Source of the DNA: Bacteroidota bacterium | GTDB lineage: Bacteria > Bacteroidota > Bacteroidia > Chitinophagales > BACL12 | DNA length: 64,000 bases | Direction of reading: 5' to 3' | Assembly: GCA_016706255.1 (NCBI GenBank) | Contig: JADJJZ010000003.1 | Location: 372,001 to 436,000, forward strand | The notes under the pieces: generated by a model | Told to the model about the DNA's origin: nothing | Database searches by the model: none | What the model saw: only the letters and a program-made list of their open reading frames with translations | Translations under genes and position numbers: made by a program | In this document: positions 33,919-41,722 of the stretch, one piece after another | Layout of the letters: each line of letters begins with the position of its first letter | Position numbering within the stretch: the first letter of the stretch is position 1

Positions 33919-36201
33919 TTAACCCCGTTTCGATTTCACTTGTGCATCGGTTACCGCAATGGCAACCATATTCACAATTTCCCTTACTGATGAACCCAGT
34001 TGTAAAATATGAACAGAACGTTTCATGCCTAATAAAATTGGTCCTATTACCTCACATCTGCCTAACGAATGCATGAGCTGATAGCCAATGTTTGCTGCAT
34101 GCAGGTTAGGGAATACGAGGGTATTTACATTTTTATCGGCAACCGCACTAAACGGATAATTTTCTTTCATCAATTCGTTGTTGAAGGCAATGTTTACCTG
34201 CATTTCACCGTCTACAATCATACCCGGAAAACGTTCTTTGAGCATAGTAACGGCGTTTCTAACACGAATGGTCTCCTCATTTTCTACCGACCCGAAATTG
34301 GAATAGGATAACATCGCAATTTTGGGTTGAATGTTAAACTGACGAACTGCTTTTGCAGTCAGTGCAGCTATTTCAACCAACTCTTCACTTGAAGGTGTAA
34401 AGCTCACGGTTGTATCCGCAAAAAATATAGGGCCCTGGTCGCGGGTTAAAACGATATGCATACCGGCTACACGGTTAGTGCCATCTTCTTTTCCGATGAT
34501 TTGAAGTGCAGGTTTTATTGTTTCAGGGTACTGACGCGTTAATCCTGAAATCAGTGCATCAGCTTCACCGGTTTCCACCATCATGGCGCCGTAATAGGTG
34601 CGATCGCGCATCATTTTTTTGGCTTCATACAGGTTGATACCCCGGCGCATACGTTTATTAAAAAATAATTCGCCGAATTGGGCACGTTTTTCATCCTGTT
34701 CGCGGGCGCGGGTGTCAATAATCGGCACATTTTGAAGGTCTAACTGATTTTCTTCAATTATGGCTCTGATTTTATCTACCGGTCCTAATAAAATAGGTTT
34801 AGCAATACCCTCTTCCTTAACAATTTGGGCAGCTTTTAAAATTTTGAAATTATCTGCCTCAGCAAAAACCACTCTTTTTGGATTTTGTTTAGCTTTACTT
34901 GTGATTGCTTTTATCAATCGCTCTTCAAGTCCTAAGCGGTTTTCAAGCGATGTTGCATAATCATCCCAATCTGCAATATTCTTTTTAGCAACACCCGATT
35001 TAATTGCAGCTTTTGCTACAGCCGGCGCCACACGCGATATTAAACGTGGATCAACCGGTTTTGGGATGATGTACGTTCTGCCAAACTGAATATTTTTTTC
35101 GCTGTAGGCCATATTCACAAACTCAGGAACAGGCTCTTTTGCCAAACCGGCAAGTGCACGCACAGCAGCAACTTTCATGGCTTCGTTAATTTCAGTAGCC
35201 TGAACATCTAAGGCGCCACGGAAAATATATGGGAAACCCAATACATTGTTTACCTGATTAGGATGGTCGCTGCGGCCGGTTGCCACAATTACATCTTCGC
35301 GAGTTGCCACTGCTAATTCATAAGGTATTTCAGGGTCAGGATTGGCCAGGGCAAAAACGATAGGGTCTTTTGCCATGGTCATCAGCATTTCAGGGGTAAC
35401 GATATTACCTTTCGAAAGCCCTACAAACACATCAGCACCAACCATTGCTTCAGCTAAAGTGGTTAGTTCAGTATCGTTAACAAACTGACTTTTATATTCA
35501 TCTAAACCTTCGCGGGTTTTATTAATAACGCCCTGACTGTCGAGCATCATGATATTACTTCTTGTTACACCAAGGGAAACAAACAATTTGGCACATGAAA
35601 TGGCAGAAGCACCTGCTCCGGAAACCACTACACGCACATCAGCCAAATTTTTACCGATTATTTCAGTTGCATTCAACAGCGCAGCACTGGCAATAATTGC
35701 CGTTCCGTGCTGGTCGTCGTGCATAATCGGTATTTTGAGCTCTTGTTTCAGGCGTTTTTCAATTTCGAAACATTCCGGGGCTTTAATGTCTTCGAGATTG
35801 ATACCGCCGAATGTAGGCTCCATGGCTTTAACGATTTTTACAAAATCGTCGACATTATCGCAATTCAACTCAATATCAAAAGAGTCGATATCGGCATAAA
35901 TTTTAAACAACAGGCCTTTACCTTCCATAACCGGTTTACTGGCTTCGGGGCCAATATTGCCTAGTCCTAAAACGGCAGTTCCGTTGGTAATTACCGCAAC
36001 CAGATTGCCCTTGGCGGTATATTTATATACATTTGAAATATCCTCAGCAATTTCCAAACAAGGCTCTGCAACGCCCGGTGAATAAGCCAGACTCAAGTCG
36101 CGTTGTGTTTTAGTCGATTTGGTTGGAACTACTTCAATCTTTCCCGGTCTGCCGGATGAATGATAATCAAGTGCGTCTTTTTTTCTCAGTTTTTCGGGCA
36201 T
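33919..36201 (-). CDS. maeB: NADP-dependent malic enzyme with phosphotransacetylase-like domain
   Basis: 760 residues, the MaeB two-domain length. Residues about 1-430 are the malic enzyme part (YSPGVAEPCLEIAEDISNVY, the catalytic KGNLVAVITNGTAVLGLGNI region, HDDQHGTAIIASAALLNATE, and VVVSGAGASAISCAKLFVSL for NADP). Residues about 430-760 are a phosphate acetyltransferase-like domain, probably regulatory (acetyl-CoA sensing in E. coli MaeB). It converts malate to pyruvate, CO2 and NADPH. It precedes ruvA-sprA, as in other Bacteroidota. Confidence 0.95.
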   Translation of the reverse strand: MPEKLRKKDALDYHSSGRPGKIEVVPTKSTKTQRDLSLAYSPGVAEPCLEIAEDISNVYKYTAKGNLVAVITNGTAVLGLGNIGPEASKPVMEGKGLLFKIYADIDSFDIELNCDNVDDFVKIVKAMEPTFGGINLEDIKAPECFEIEKRLKQELKIPIMHDDQHGTAIIASAALLNATEIIGKNLADVRVVVSGAGASAISCAKLFVSLGVTRSNIMMLDSQGVINKTREGLDEYKSQFVNDTELTTLAEAMVGADVFVGLSKGNIVTPEMLMTMAKDPIVFALANPDPEIPYELAVATREDVIVATGRSDHPNQVNNVLGFPYIFRGALDVQATEINEAMKVAAVRALAGLAKEPVPEFVNMAYSEKNIQFGRTYIIPKPVDPRLISRVAPAVAKAAIKSGVAKKNIADWDDYATSLENRLGLEERLIKAITSKAKQNPKRVVFAEADNFKILKAAQIVKEEGIAKPILLGPVDKIRAIIEENQLDLQNVPIIDTRAREQDEKRAQFGELFFNKRMRRGINLYEAKKMMRDRTYYGAMMVETGEADALISGLTRQYPETIKPALQIIGKEDGTNRVAGMHIVLTRDQGPIFFADTTVSFTPSSEELVEIAALTAKAVRQFNIQPKIAMLSYSNFGSVENEETIRVRNAVTMLKERFPGMIVDGEMQVNIAFNNELMKENYPFSAVADKNVNTLVFPNLHAANIGYQLMHSLGRCEVIGPILLGMKRSVHILQLGSSVREIVNMVAIAVTDAQVKSKRG

Positions 36202-36249
36202 AAGCCTCCCTTTTTACCACTTTCTGGTGTGTGATGTAATATAAAAAAC

Positions 36250-36275
36250 TCCTTCGGTTTAAACCCTAAGAAGGA
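36250..36275 (-). promoter_or_regulatory. Leader hairpin of maeB
   Basis: TCCTTC and GAAGGA flank the self-complementary GGTTTAAACC. It lies directly after the -7 element, so it would be at or near the 5' end of the maeB transcript, where it could stabilise the RNA. Confidence 0.4.
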
Positions 36276-36278
36276 CGG

Positions 36279-36286
36279 CAAAAATA
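36279..36286 (-). promoter_or_regulatory. Putative -7 element of maeB
   Basis: Minus-strand TATTTTTG, a full match to TAnnTTTG, 77 bases before the maeB ATG. Confidence 0.45.
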
Positions 36287-36330
36287 GTGACTTAGAACGG
36301 GATTACAGATGATATTTAGCGGAAAATGAC

Positions 36331-36888
36331 TTATTCCTTATTTTTCACATACCTGACACTAAATCCGTTAGCTCTTCTAAAGGATGTGATGTCGAATTCG
36401 CCGGTGGATTTTGTGATATGGACGGCGTAAGCAGTTTGTTCTCCGTCGGGAGTTGCAGTCCAGTAAAATGCGTAAGTATCTAAAAACCCGAACAGGATTT
36501 CACCTTCATTAATATTGGCACTTTTGTATCCGCCGGCAACTAAATTAATGCCATAAGCCGTGTCAAACATTTTGAGACCTGCTTTGCTTAATCCGCCAAG
36601 GGTGTCAATTAATTCGTACCATTCATCCAAAGTTGGCAAATGCCATCCCGGAGGGGCCGCAGCTAAAGCATTACTGAAATAATATAAACGACCATATTTT
36701 GCATCCAAAGTGGAGTCGTTATTGTAGAAAAAACTTTTTGGTGTTTTATAATCCCAATTCACCGTCATCCACTCCTGATTCCCAATTTTTACCGAAGGAA
36801 AAGGTTTCTGAGCATTCACCTGTGCATGAACATCCGCACAAACAAATAGCATAAGCAGCATTAAACCCGTGTGTATTCGTTTTTTCAT
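36331..36888 (-). CDS. Secreted FISUMP-domain protein
   Basis: 185 residues from the ATG at 36888; a longer reading from 37008 has no signal peptide and is less likely. Signal peptide MKKRIHTGLMLLMLFVCADV ending HAQ. The body, VKIGNQEWMTVNWDYKTPKS, then RLYYFSNALAAAPPGWHLPT and FSVRYVKNKE, matches the Fibrobacter succinogenes major paralogous (FISUMP) domain found on secreted proteins of Bacteroidota and Fibrobacteres. Role unknown. Isolated between maeB and a repeat-rich gap. Confidence 0.82.
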   Translation of the reverse strand: MKKRIHTGLMLLMLFVCADVHAQVNAQKPFPSVKIGNQEWMTVNWDYKTPKSFFYNNDSTLDAKYGRLYYFSNALAAAPPGWHLPTLDEWYELIDTLGGLSKAGLKMFDTAYGINLVAGGYKSANINEGEILFGFLDTYAFYWTATPDGEQTAYAVHITKSTGEFDITSFRRANGFSVRYVKNKE

Positions 36889-36964
36889 AGCTCCCAACTC
36901 CCACAAATATCGGGCTAAATTTTTATTCAAAATACAATTTCGGAATAGAACATTTATCCATAAA
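36889..36964. other. Start of the repeat-rich intergenic gap
   Basis: The gap 36889-37491 (603 bases) holds no supported gene. It contains a direct-direct-inverted repeat (36965-37070) and a diverged tandem duplication (37131-37480). The stretch listed here would carry the promoter of the FISUMP gene; no clear TAnnTTTG box was found. Confidence 0.4.
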
Positions 36965-37070
36965 CATACGTAAATCTGATATGTAAGGGCGGATGCAATT
37001 TGTCGCAACCATACGTAAATCTGATATGTAAGGGCGGATGCAATTCGCCCCTACATATCAGATTTACTTA
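36965..37070. repeat. Direct-direct-inverted repeat cluster
   Basis: A 36-bp unit starting CATACGTAAATCTGATATGT and ending GGATGCAATT occurs at 36965-37000 and 37010-37045. It is followed at 37046-37070 by the inverse of its first 25 bases (CGCCCCTACATATCAG onward). Copy 2 and the inverted copy form a stem of about 25 bp around a 9-base loop. Confidence 0.85.
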
Positions 37071-37130
37071 CATTATCGAAAAAAATGAAATTTGGTTGTT
37101 CAAAAAATCAATATCAAACTACCCACTCCA

Positions 37131-37490
37131 TCCAAAAAATCAGCGTCCCGCTAGCGGGCATCCATCCCACAACCAATAAAAAAATCAGTTTAAATCCATC
37201 CAAATCAGCGACCCGCCTGCCGGTAGGCAGGTTCCAAAAAAATCCGTCCCCTATCCGTCCAATCCGTTCAACCCGTGTTCCCTTTAAACCACACCATCCA
37301 AAAAATCAGCGACCGCTTGCGGCATCCATCCCTACAACCTATAAAAAATCAGCCTAAATCATCCCAAATCAGCGACCCGCTTGTCGGGTTCCGCGTTCCT
37401 TTTTACTACATTATCCCCAAAAAAATCCGTCCAAAACCCGTTCAATCCGTTCAACCCGCGCCTGCCTGCCGTGGCAGGTTCCTTTACAAA
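37131..37490. repeat. Diverged tandem duplication of about 166-190 bp with hairpins
   Basis: Unit 1 (37131-37296) and unit 2 (37297 to about 37490) share the order TCCAAAAAATCAGCG, a small hairpin, CATCCATCCC, ACAACC, AAAAAATCAG, AAATCAGCGACCCGC, a second hairpin, GGTTCC, AAAAAATCCGTCC and CCGTTCAACCCG. The hairpins differ between copies: CCCGCTAGCGGG against CCGCTTGCGG, and CCTGCCGGTAGGCAGG against CCCGCTTGTCGGG. Open frames seen across this stretch are repeat artefacts. Confidence 0.8.
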
Positions 37491-37491
37491 T

Positions 37492-38283
37492 TCACTTCCC
37501 CTTAAACTCCGGCTTCCGCTTCTCCAAAAACGCCGATGTCCCCTCAACAAAATCCTCAGTCTCCATGCATTGTCCAAACTGCGTGATCTCCCCCTGATAA
37601 CTATCTCCAACATACCCACCACCTCTGTAATGGGCATTCACACACTGAATCACCTTCGATACAGCCACCGGCCCTTTACTCATTATTTTATTCAAAATTT
37701 CCTCACATTTTGCCATCAAATCGGCCTGCGCTACCACATGATTCACCAAACCCAGGTCTTTTGCCATGGCAGCATTGATGGAATCCCCTGTCATCAACAG
37801 TTCCAGCGCTTTTCCCTTGCCAATAAGTTCAACAAGTCGCTGAGTGCCTCCGTATCCGGGAATGATACCCAAATTCACCTCCGGTTGCCCGAAAATCGCG
37901 TTTTCGCTGGCTACACGTAAATGACATGCCATTGCGAGTTCACATCCACCCCCCAAAGCATAACCGTTTACAGCGGCTATAACAGGCTTGGTATAATTTT
38001 CAATTTTATCGAAAGTATCATGTCCGTTTTCACTCATTGTTTTGCCCTGAGCAGGCGTAAAATCAGCAAACTCAGAAATATCCGCACCCGCTACAAACGA
38101 TTTTTCTCCCGCACCGGTCAATATTACACCCTTCACATCATCATTATACATGTATTCTTCAAACACCTCATCTAACTCTACAATAGTTTTAATATTCAGC
38201 GCATTCAGGTTTTTGGGGCGATTTATTGTGATATACAGGATATTGCCTTTTATCTCCGTTGTTAAATTTTCAAGTTGCATCAT
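37492..38283 (-). CDS. Enoyl-CoA hydratase/isomerase family protein (crotonase)
   Basis: 263 residues; two adjacent ATG codons open the gene. Oxyanion-hole motifs KSFVAGADISEF and NGYALGGGCELAMACHLRVA, plus catalytic-type glutamates in FGQPEVNLGIIPGYGGTQRL, match short-chain enoyl-CoA hydratases. It hydrates trans-2-enoyl-CoA in fatty acid or amino acid breakdown. It is divergent from mutA, sharing a 58-base control region, which is consistent with acyl-CoA catabolism. Confidence 0.9.
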   Translation of the reverse strand: MMQLENLTTEIKGNILYITINRPKNLNALNIKTIVELDEVFEEYMYNDDVKGVILTGAGEKSFVAGADISEFADFTPAQGKTMSENGHDTFDKIENYTKPVIAAVNGYALGGGCELAMACHLRVASENAIFGQPEVNLGIIPGYGGTQRLVELIGKGKALELLMTGDSINAAMAKDLGLVNHVVAQADLMAKCEEILNKIMSKGPVAVSKVIQCVNAHYRGGGYVGDSYQGEITQFGQCMETEDFVEGTSAFLEKRKPEFKGK

Positions 38284-38295
38284 AATAATTTTTCA

Positions 38296-38303
38296 CAAAT
38301 ATA
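38296..38303 (-). promoter_or_regulatory. Putative -7 element of the crotonase gene
   Basis: Minus-strand TATATTTG, a full TAnnTTTG match, 12 bases before the first ATG of the crotonase gene. Confidence 0.55.
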
Positions 38304-38329
38304 AAGACGTTACAACAAACAGGTTTTAA

Positions 38330-38337
38330 TACCTTTG
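38330..38337 (+). promoter_or_regulatory. Putative -7 element of mutA-mutB
   Basis: TACCTTTG, a full TAnnTTTG match, with only 4 bases to the mutA ATG at 38342. A transcript starting about 7 bases downstream would be leaderless or nearly so. Confidence 0.55.
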
Positions 38338-38341
38338 AACA

Positions 38342-39556
38342 ATGAATGAATTGTTTCATGAAATTGCGCCTGTTTCGGCAGACCAATGGCTTGCACAGGT
38401 GCAGAAAGACCTGAAGGGTGCGGGGTTTGAAGAAAAACTCGTTTCTAAAATCGAAGATATCGCCATACAACCACTGTATACCCGCAATAACTTACCCGAA
38501 TTTGAAAAAGATGAGTCGTCCGAATTTTTATTGGATTTAGACCCTGAATTTACCGACGCAGTTCAGGATAACGGAACACAAACGCTCACCTGGAATGTTG
38601 CTGAAGAGATGTTGGTAAATGAAGATTCAGATATGAATACCCTCGTTACCGCAGCAAGAAAAAGAGGTGCAAGTTATATACGACTGAGCGTTACCTCCGA
38701 TCGCGTTTGGGATCATGTGGTAAATGAAATTATCAAACTGACAACACCGGCAAATTTTACATTTAATATTGATGCCGATTTAAATGATGAAGATATTGTA
38801 AGTAAATGGCGCGACAGAGTTGGTTATTTAGGAGAGCGTGACCGTTTATTAATTGGAATTGAATTTGATCCAATTGGTTATTGGAATAAAAATGGAGAAC
38901 CTGAACATAAAGGAACAGCATTTGCACATTTAGCAGATTTATTTTTCAGATTGAGCGGACATTTACATGATTGTCGGTTAGTAAAAATTGATGCAACAGC
39001 ATTTGCTGAAAAAAATGATACTGCAGTTGAACAATTAGCGCAAACATTATTAATTACATCAAATTATTTCGACCAAATGGAAAAAAGAAATGTTCCTTTG
39101 GAAGAATTAATGCAATTGGTTTCATTCCGTTTTGGTATTGGCACCAATTTCTTTTTCGAAATTGCAAAATTGCGCGCATTTAAAATATTGTGGAACAATT
39201 TTGTGAAAGCTTACATGCCTGAAATGGATTTTATTCCAAACCCGGAAATTCAATGTGTTACAGCAACAGCATCATTTACAGAAAACGATGAACATAGTAA
39301 TTTACTGCGCACCACCACAGCAGCCATGAGCGCAATATTAGGTGGCTGCGATGCACTAATTGTTGCACCTTTTTCAAAAAATGAAGACCCAATTATTGCA
39401 CAGCAATTAGCTACCAATATTCAAAATTTATTGCGCTACGAAAGTTATATCGACCGTTACCGCGATGCAGCCAATGGCAGTTTTTATATTGAAAGTTTAA
39501 CTGCATCAATTGGCGAAGCAGCATGGAACAGATTTGTTGAATTAAAAAGTAATTAA
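38342..39556 (+). CDS. mutA: Methylmalonyl-CoA mutase small subunit
   Basis: 404 residues. It is homologous to the substrate-binding barrel of the mutase (RFGIGTNFFFEIAKLRAFKI near residues 260-280, and TTTAAMSAILGGCDALIVAP near 322-341) but lacks the C-terminal B12-binding domain and key catalytic residues, as usual for the non-catalytic small subunit. It is shorter than the actinobacterial form of about 620-640 residues, like other Bacteroidota versions. It pairs with MutB, 39 bases downstream. Confidence 0.92.
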   Translation: MNELFHEIAPVSADQWLAQVQKDLKGAGFEEKLVSKIEDIAIQPLYTRNNLPEFEKDESSEFLLDLDPEFTDAVQDNGTQTLTWNVAEEMLVNEDSDMNTLVTAARKRGASYIRLSVTSDRVWDHVVNEIIKLTTPANFTFNIDADLNDEDIVSKWRDRVGYLGERDRLLIGIEFDPIGYWNKNGEPEHKGTAFAHLADLFFRLSGHLHDCRLVKIDATAFAEKNDTAVEQLAQTLLITSNYFDQMEKRNVPLEELMQLVSFRFGIGTNFFFEIAKLRAFKILWNNFVKAYMPEMDFIPNPEIQCVTATASFTENDEHSNLLRTTTAAMSAILGGCDALIVAPFSKNEDPIIAQQLATNIQNLLRYESYIDRYRDAANGSFYIESLTASIGEAAWNRFVELKSN

Positions 39557-39595
39557 TTACCACCCGAATAATTTACATTATTCAAAATAGTAAAT

Positions 39596-41677
39596 ATGAA
39601 ACGCGATTTTAAAAATATTCCATATATCCATTATTCTATTAATCACGATATTGTTCAGCCGACTGAGGCATTTAATAATGTAATGGATTCACAACCGGGA
39701 CTTGCACCGTTTTTGCGCGGGCCATACACTACAATGTATGTAATGCAACCATGGACGATCAGACAATATGCGGGATTTTCAACAGCGGAAGCATCTAATG
39801 CATTTTACCGGAAAAATCTTGCAGCGGGACAAAAAGGATTATCTGTTGCATTTGATTTGGCAACACATCGCGGATACGATTCTGATAACGAACGTGTAGT
39901 TGGTGATGTTGGTATGGCAGGTGTTGCAATTGATACTGTTGAGGATATGAAAATATTATTTGATCAGATTCCATTAGATCAAATGAGTGTGAGTATGACC
40001 ATGAACGGAGCAGTTATTCCGATTATGGCATTTTATATTATTGCAGCAGAGGAACAAGGTGTGCAACCTGCGCAATTGGCAGGCACTATTCAGAATGATA
40101 TTCTCAAAGAATTTATGGTGCGCAATACTTATATCTACCCACCTGCACCAAGTATGCGCATAGTGGCAGATATATTTAAATATTGTTCTGAAAAAATGCC
40201 AAAATTTAATTCCATTTCTATTTCCGGTTACCATATGCAGGAAGCAGGGGCAACACCCGAAATTGAATTAGCGTATACATTGGCAGATGGAATTGAATAT
40301 GTAAGAAAAGGAATAGAAAACGGGTTAAAAGTAGATGATTTTGCTCCGCGATTATCGTTCTTTTTTGGCATTGGTATGGACCACTTTATGGAAATTGCCA
40401 AGTTGCGAGCAGCACGTGTGTTGTGGTATAAATTAATGTTGCAGTTTAATCCGCAAAATACAAAATCGTTGATGCTGCGCACGCATTGCCAAACATCGGG
40501 ATGGAGTTTAACGGAACAGCAACCATTTAATAATGTTGCAAGAACCTGCATCGAAGCATTGGCAGCAGCATTAGGTGGCACACAAAGTTTACATACCAAT
40601 AGTCTCGACGAAGCCATTGCATTGCCAACTGATTTTTCTGCACGCATTGCAAGAAATACACAAATATATTTACAGCAGGAAACCAATATCTGCAAAACAG
40701 TTGACCCATGGGGTGGAAGTAATATTGTTGAAGCGCTCACCGAAAAAATTATTGAGGATGCATGGAAATTAATTGAGGAAGTAGAAAAATTAGGTGGCAT
40801 GCAAAAAGCAATTGAAGCCGGTATTCCGAAAATGCGAATTGAAGAAGCTGCTGCAAAAAAACAGGGAAGGATAGACAGTGCTACTGATATTATTGTTGGT
40901 CTTAATGCATTTATAAAAGACGAAAAGTCGAATTTCGAAATATTAGAGGTTGATAATTCGGCAGTGCGTGATGCACAAATTGATAGAATTAATCAGGTAA
41001 AAGCCAAACGAAATAATAACGAAGTAGAACAAATTTTAAATAAAATTACCGAATGTGCTGAACAGGGTAATGGAAATTTATTAGCATTAGCAGTTGAAGC
41101 AGCACGCAAACGCGCAACATTAGGCGAAATAAGTTTTGCCATGGAAAAAATATTTGGACGTTATACGGCAAATATTCAATCTGTTTCAGGTGTATATCAA
41201 AAAGAAGTTATGGACAACGAAAGTTTTACCACAGCACGTGCACTCAGCGATACATTTGCTGAAAAAGAAGGACGACGTCCCCGCATTTTAATTGCTAAAC
41301 TCGGACAAGATGGTCACGACCGCGGCGCGAAAGTTATTGCTTCCGCATTTGCCGATATCGGATTTGATGTAGATATTTCTCCATTATTTTTAACACCGGC
41401 AGAAGCTGTGAAACAGGCTATCGAAAATGATGTGCATGTTATCGGTATTTCATCGCTGGCTGCAGGCCATAAAACGCTTGTTCCTCAGGTAATTGATTTA
41501 CTGAAAGAACAAGGTCGTGGTGATATTTTAGTTGTTGTTGGTGGTGTAATTCCGCAACAGGATTATGAATTCCTTTATTCCGCAGGAACCTCATTTATTT
41601 TCGGTCCGGGAACTGTTATCTCTATTGCCGCAATCGATTTATTAAATAAATTATTGCATAACAATACAGAGGAATAA
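39596..41677 (+). CDS. mutB: Methylmalonyl-CoA mutase large subunit
   Basis: 693 residues. The substrate barrel has RGPYTTMYVMQPWTIRQYAG and the catalytic GQKGLSVAFDLATHRGYDSD region; the C-terminal cobalamin domain has LGQDGHDRGAKVI with cobalt-binding H574. It interconverts (R)-methylmalonyl-CoA and succinyl-CoA, linking propionyl-CoA to the TCA cycle. Epimerase, carboxylase and the MeaB chaperone are not in the window. Convergent with recQ. Confidence 0.97.
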   Translation: MKRDFKNIPYIHYSINHDIVQPTEAFNNVMDSQPGLAPFLRGPYTTMYVMQPWTIRQYAGFSTAEASNAFYRKNLAAGQKGLSVAFDLATHRGYDSDNERVVGDVGMAGVAIDTVEDMKILFDQIPLDQMSVSMTMNGAVIPIMAFYIIAAEEQGVQPAQLAGTIQNDILKEFMVRNTYIYPPAPSMRIVADIFKYCSEKMPKFNSISISGYHMQEAGATPEIELAYTLADGIEYVRKGIENGLKVDDFAPRLSFFFGIGMDHFMEIAKLRAARVLWYKLMLQFNPQNTKSLMLRTHCQTSGWSLTEQQPFNNVARTCIEALAAALGGTQSLHTNSLDEAIALPTDFSARIARNTQIYLQQETNICKTVDPWGGSNIVEALTEKIIEDAWKLIEEVEKLGGMQKAIEAGIPKMRIEEAAAKKQGRIDSATDIIVGLNAFIKDEKSNFEILEVDNSAVRDAQIDRINQVKAKRNNNEVEQILNKITECAEQGNGNLLALAVEAARKRATLGEISFAMEKIFGRYTANIQSVSGVYQKEVMDNESFTTARALSDTFAEKEGRRPRILIAKLGQDGHDRGAKVIASAFADIGFDVDISPLFLTPAEAVKQAIENDVHVIGISSLAAGHKTLVPQVIDLLKEQGRGDILVVVGGVIPQQDYEFLYSAGTSFIFGPGTVISIAAIDLLNKLLHNNTEE

Positions 41678-41722
41678 AAGCATATCCAGAATTACTTATT
41701 TCTTATTTTACTATAATAAATA

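Noticed and set aside
33706..33990. 94-residue open frame in the ruvA-maeB gap
   Set aside because: It is made of the two 55-bp repeats and antisense maeB sequence; no protein features.
37085..37920. Several overlapping open frames on both strands around 37.1-37.9 kb
   Set aside because: They are translations of the low-complexity tandem duplication and of the antisense strand of the crotonase gene.
38342..39556. mutA as a truncated gene
   Set aside because: 404 residues is short against actinobacterial MutA, but the short form without B12 domain is usual in Bacteroidota and the frame is intact.
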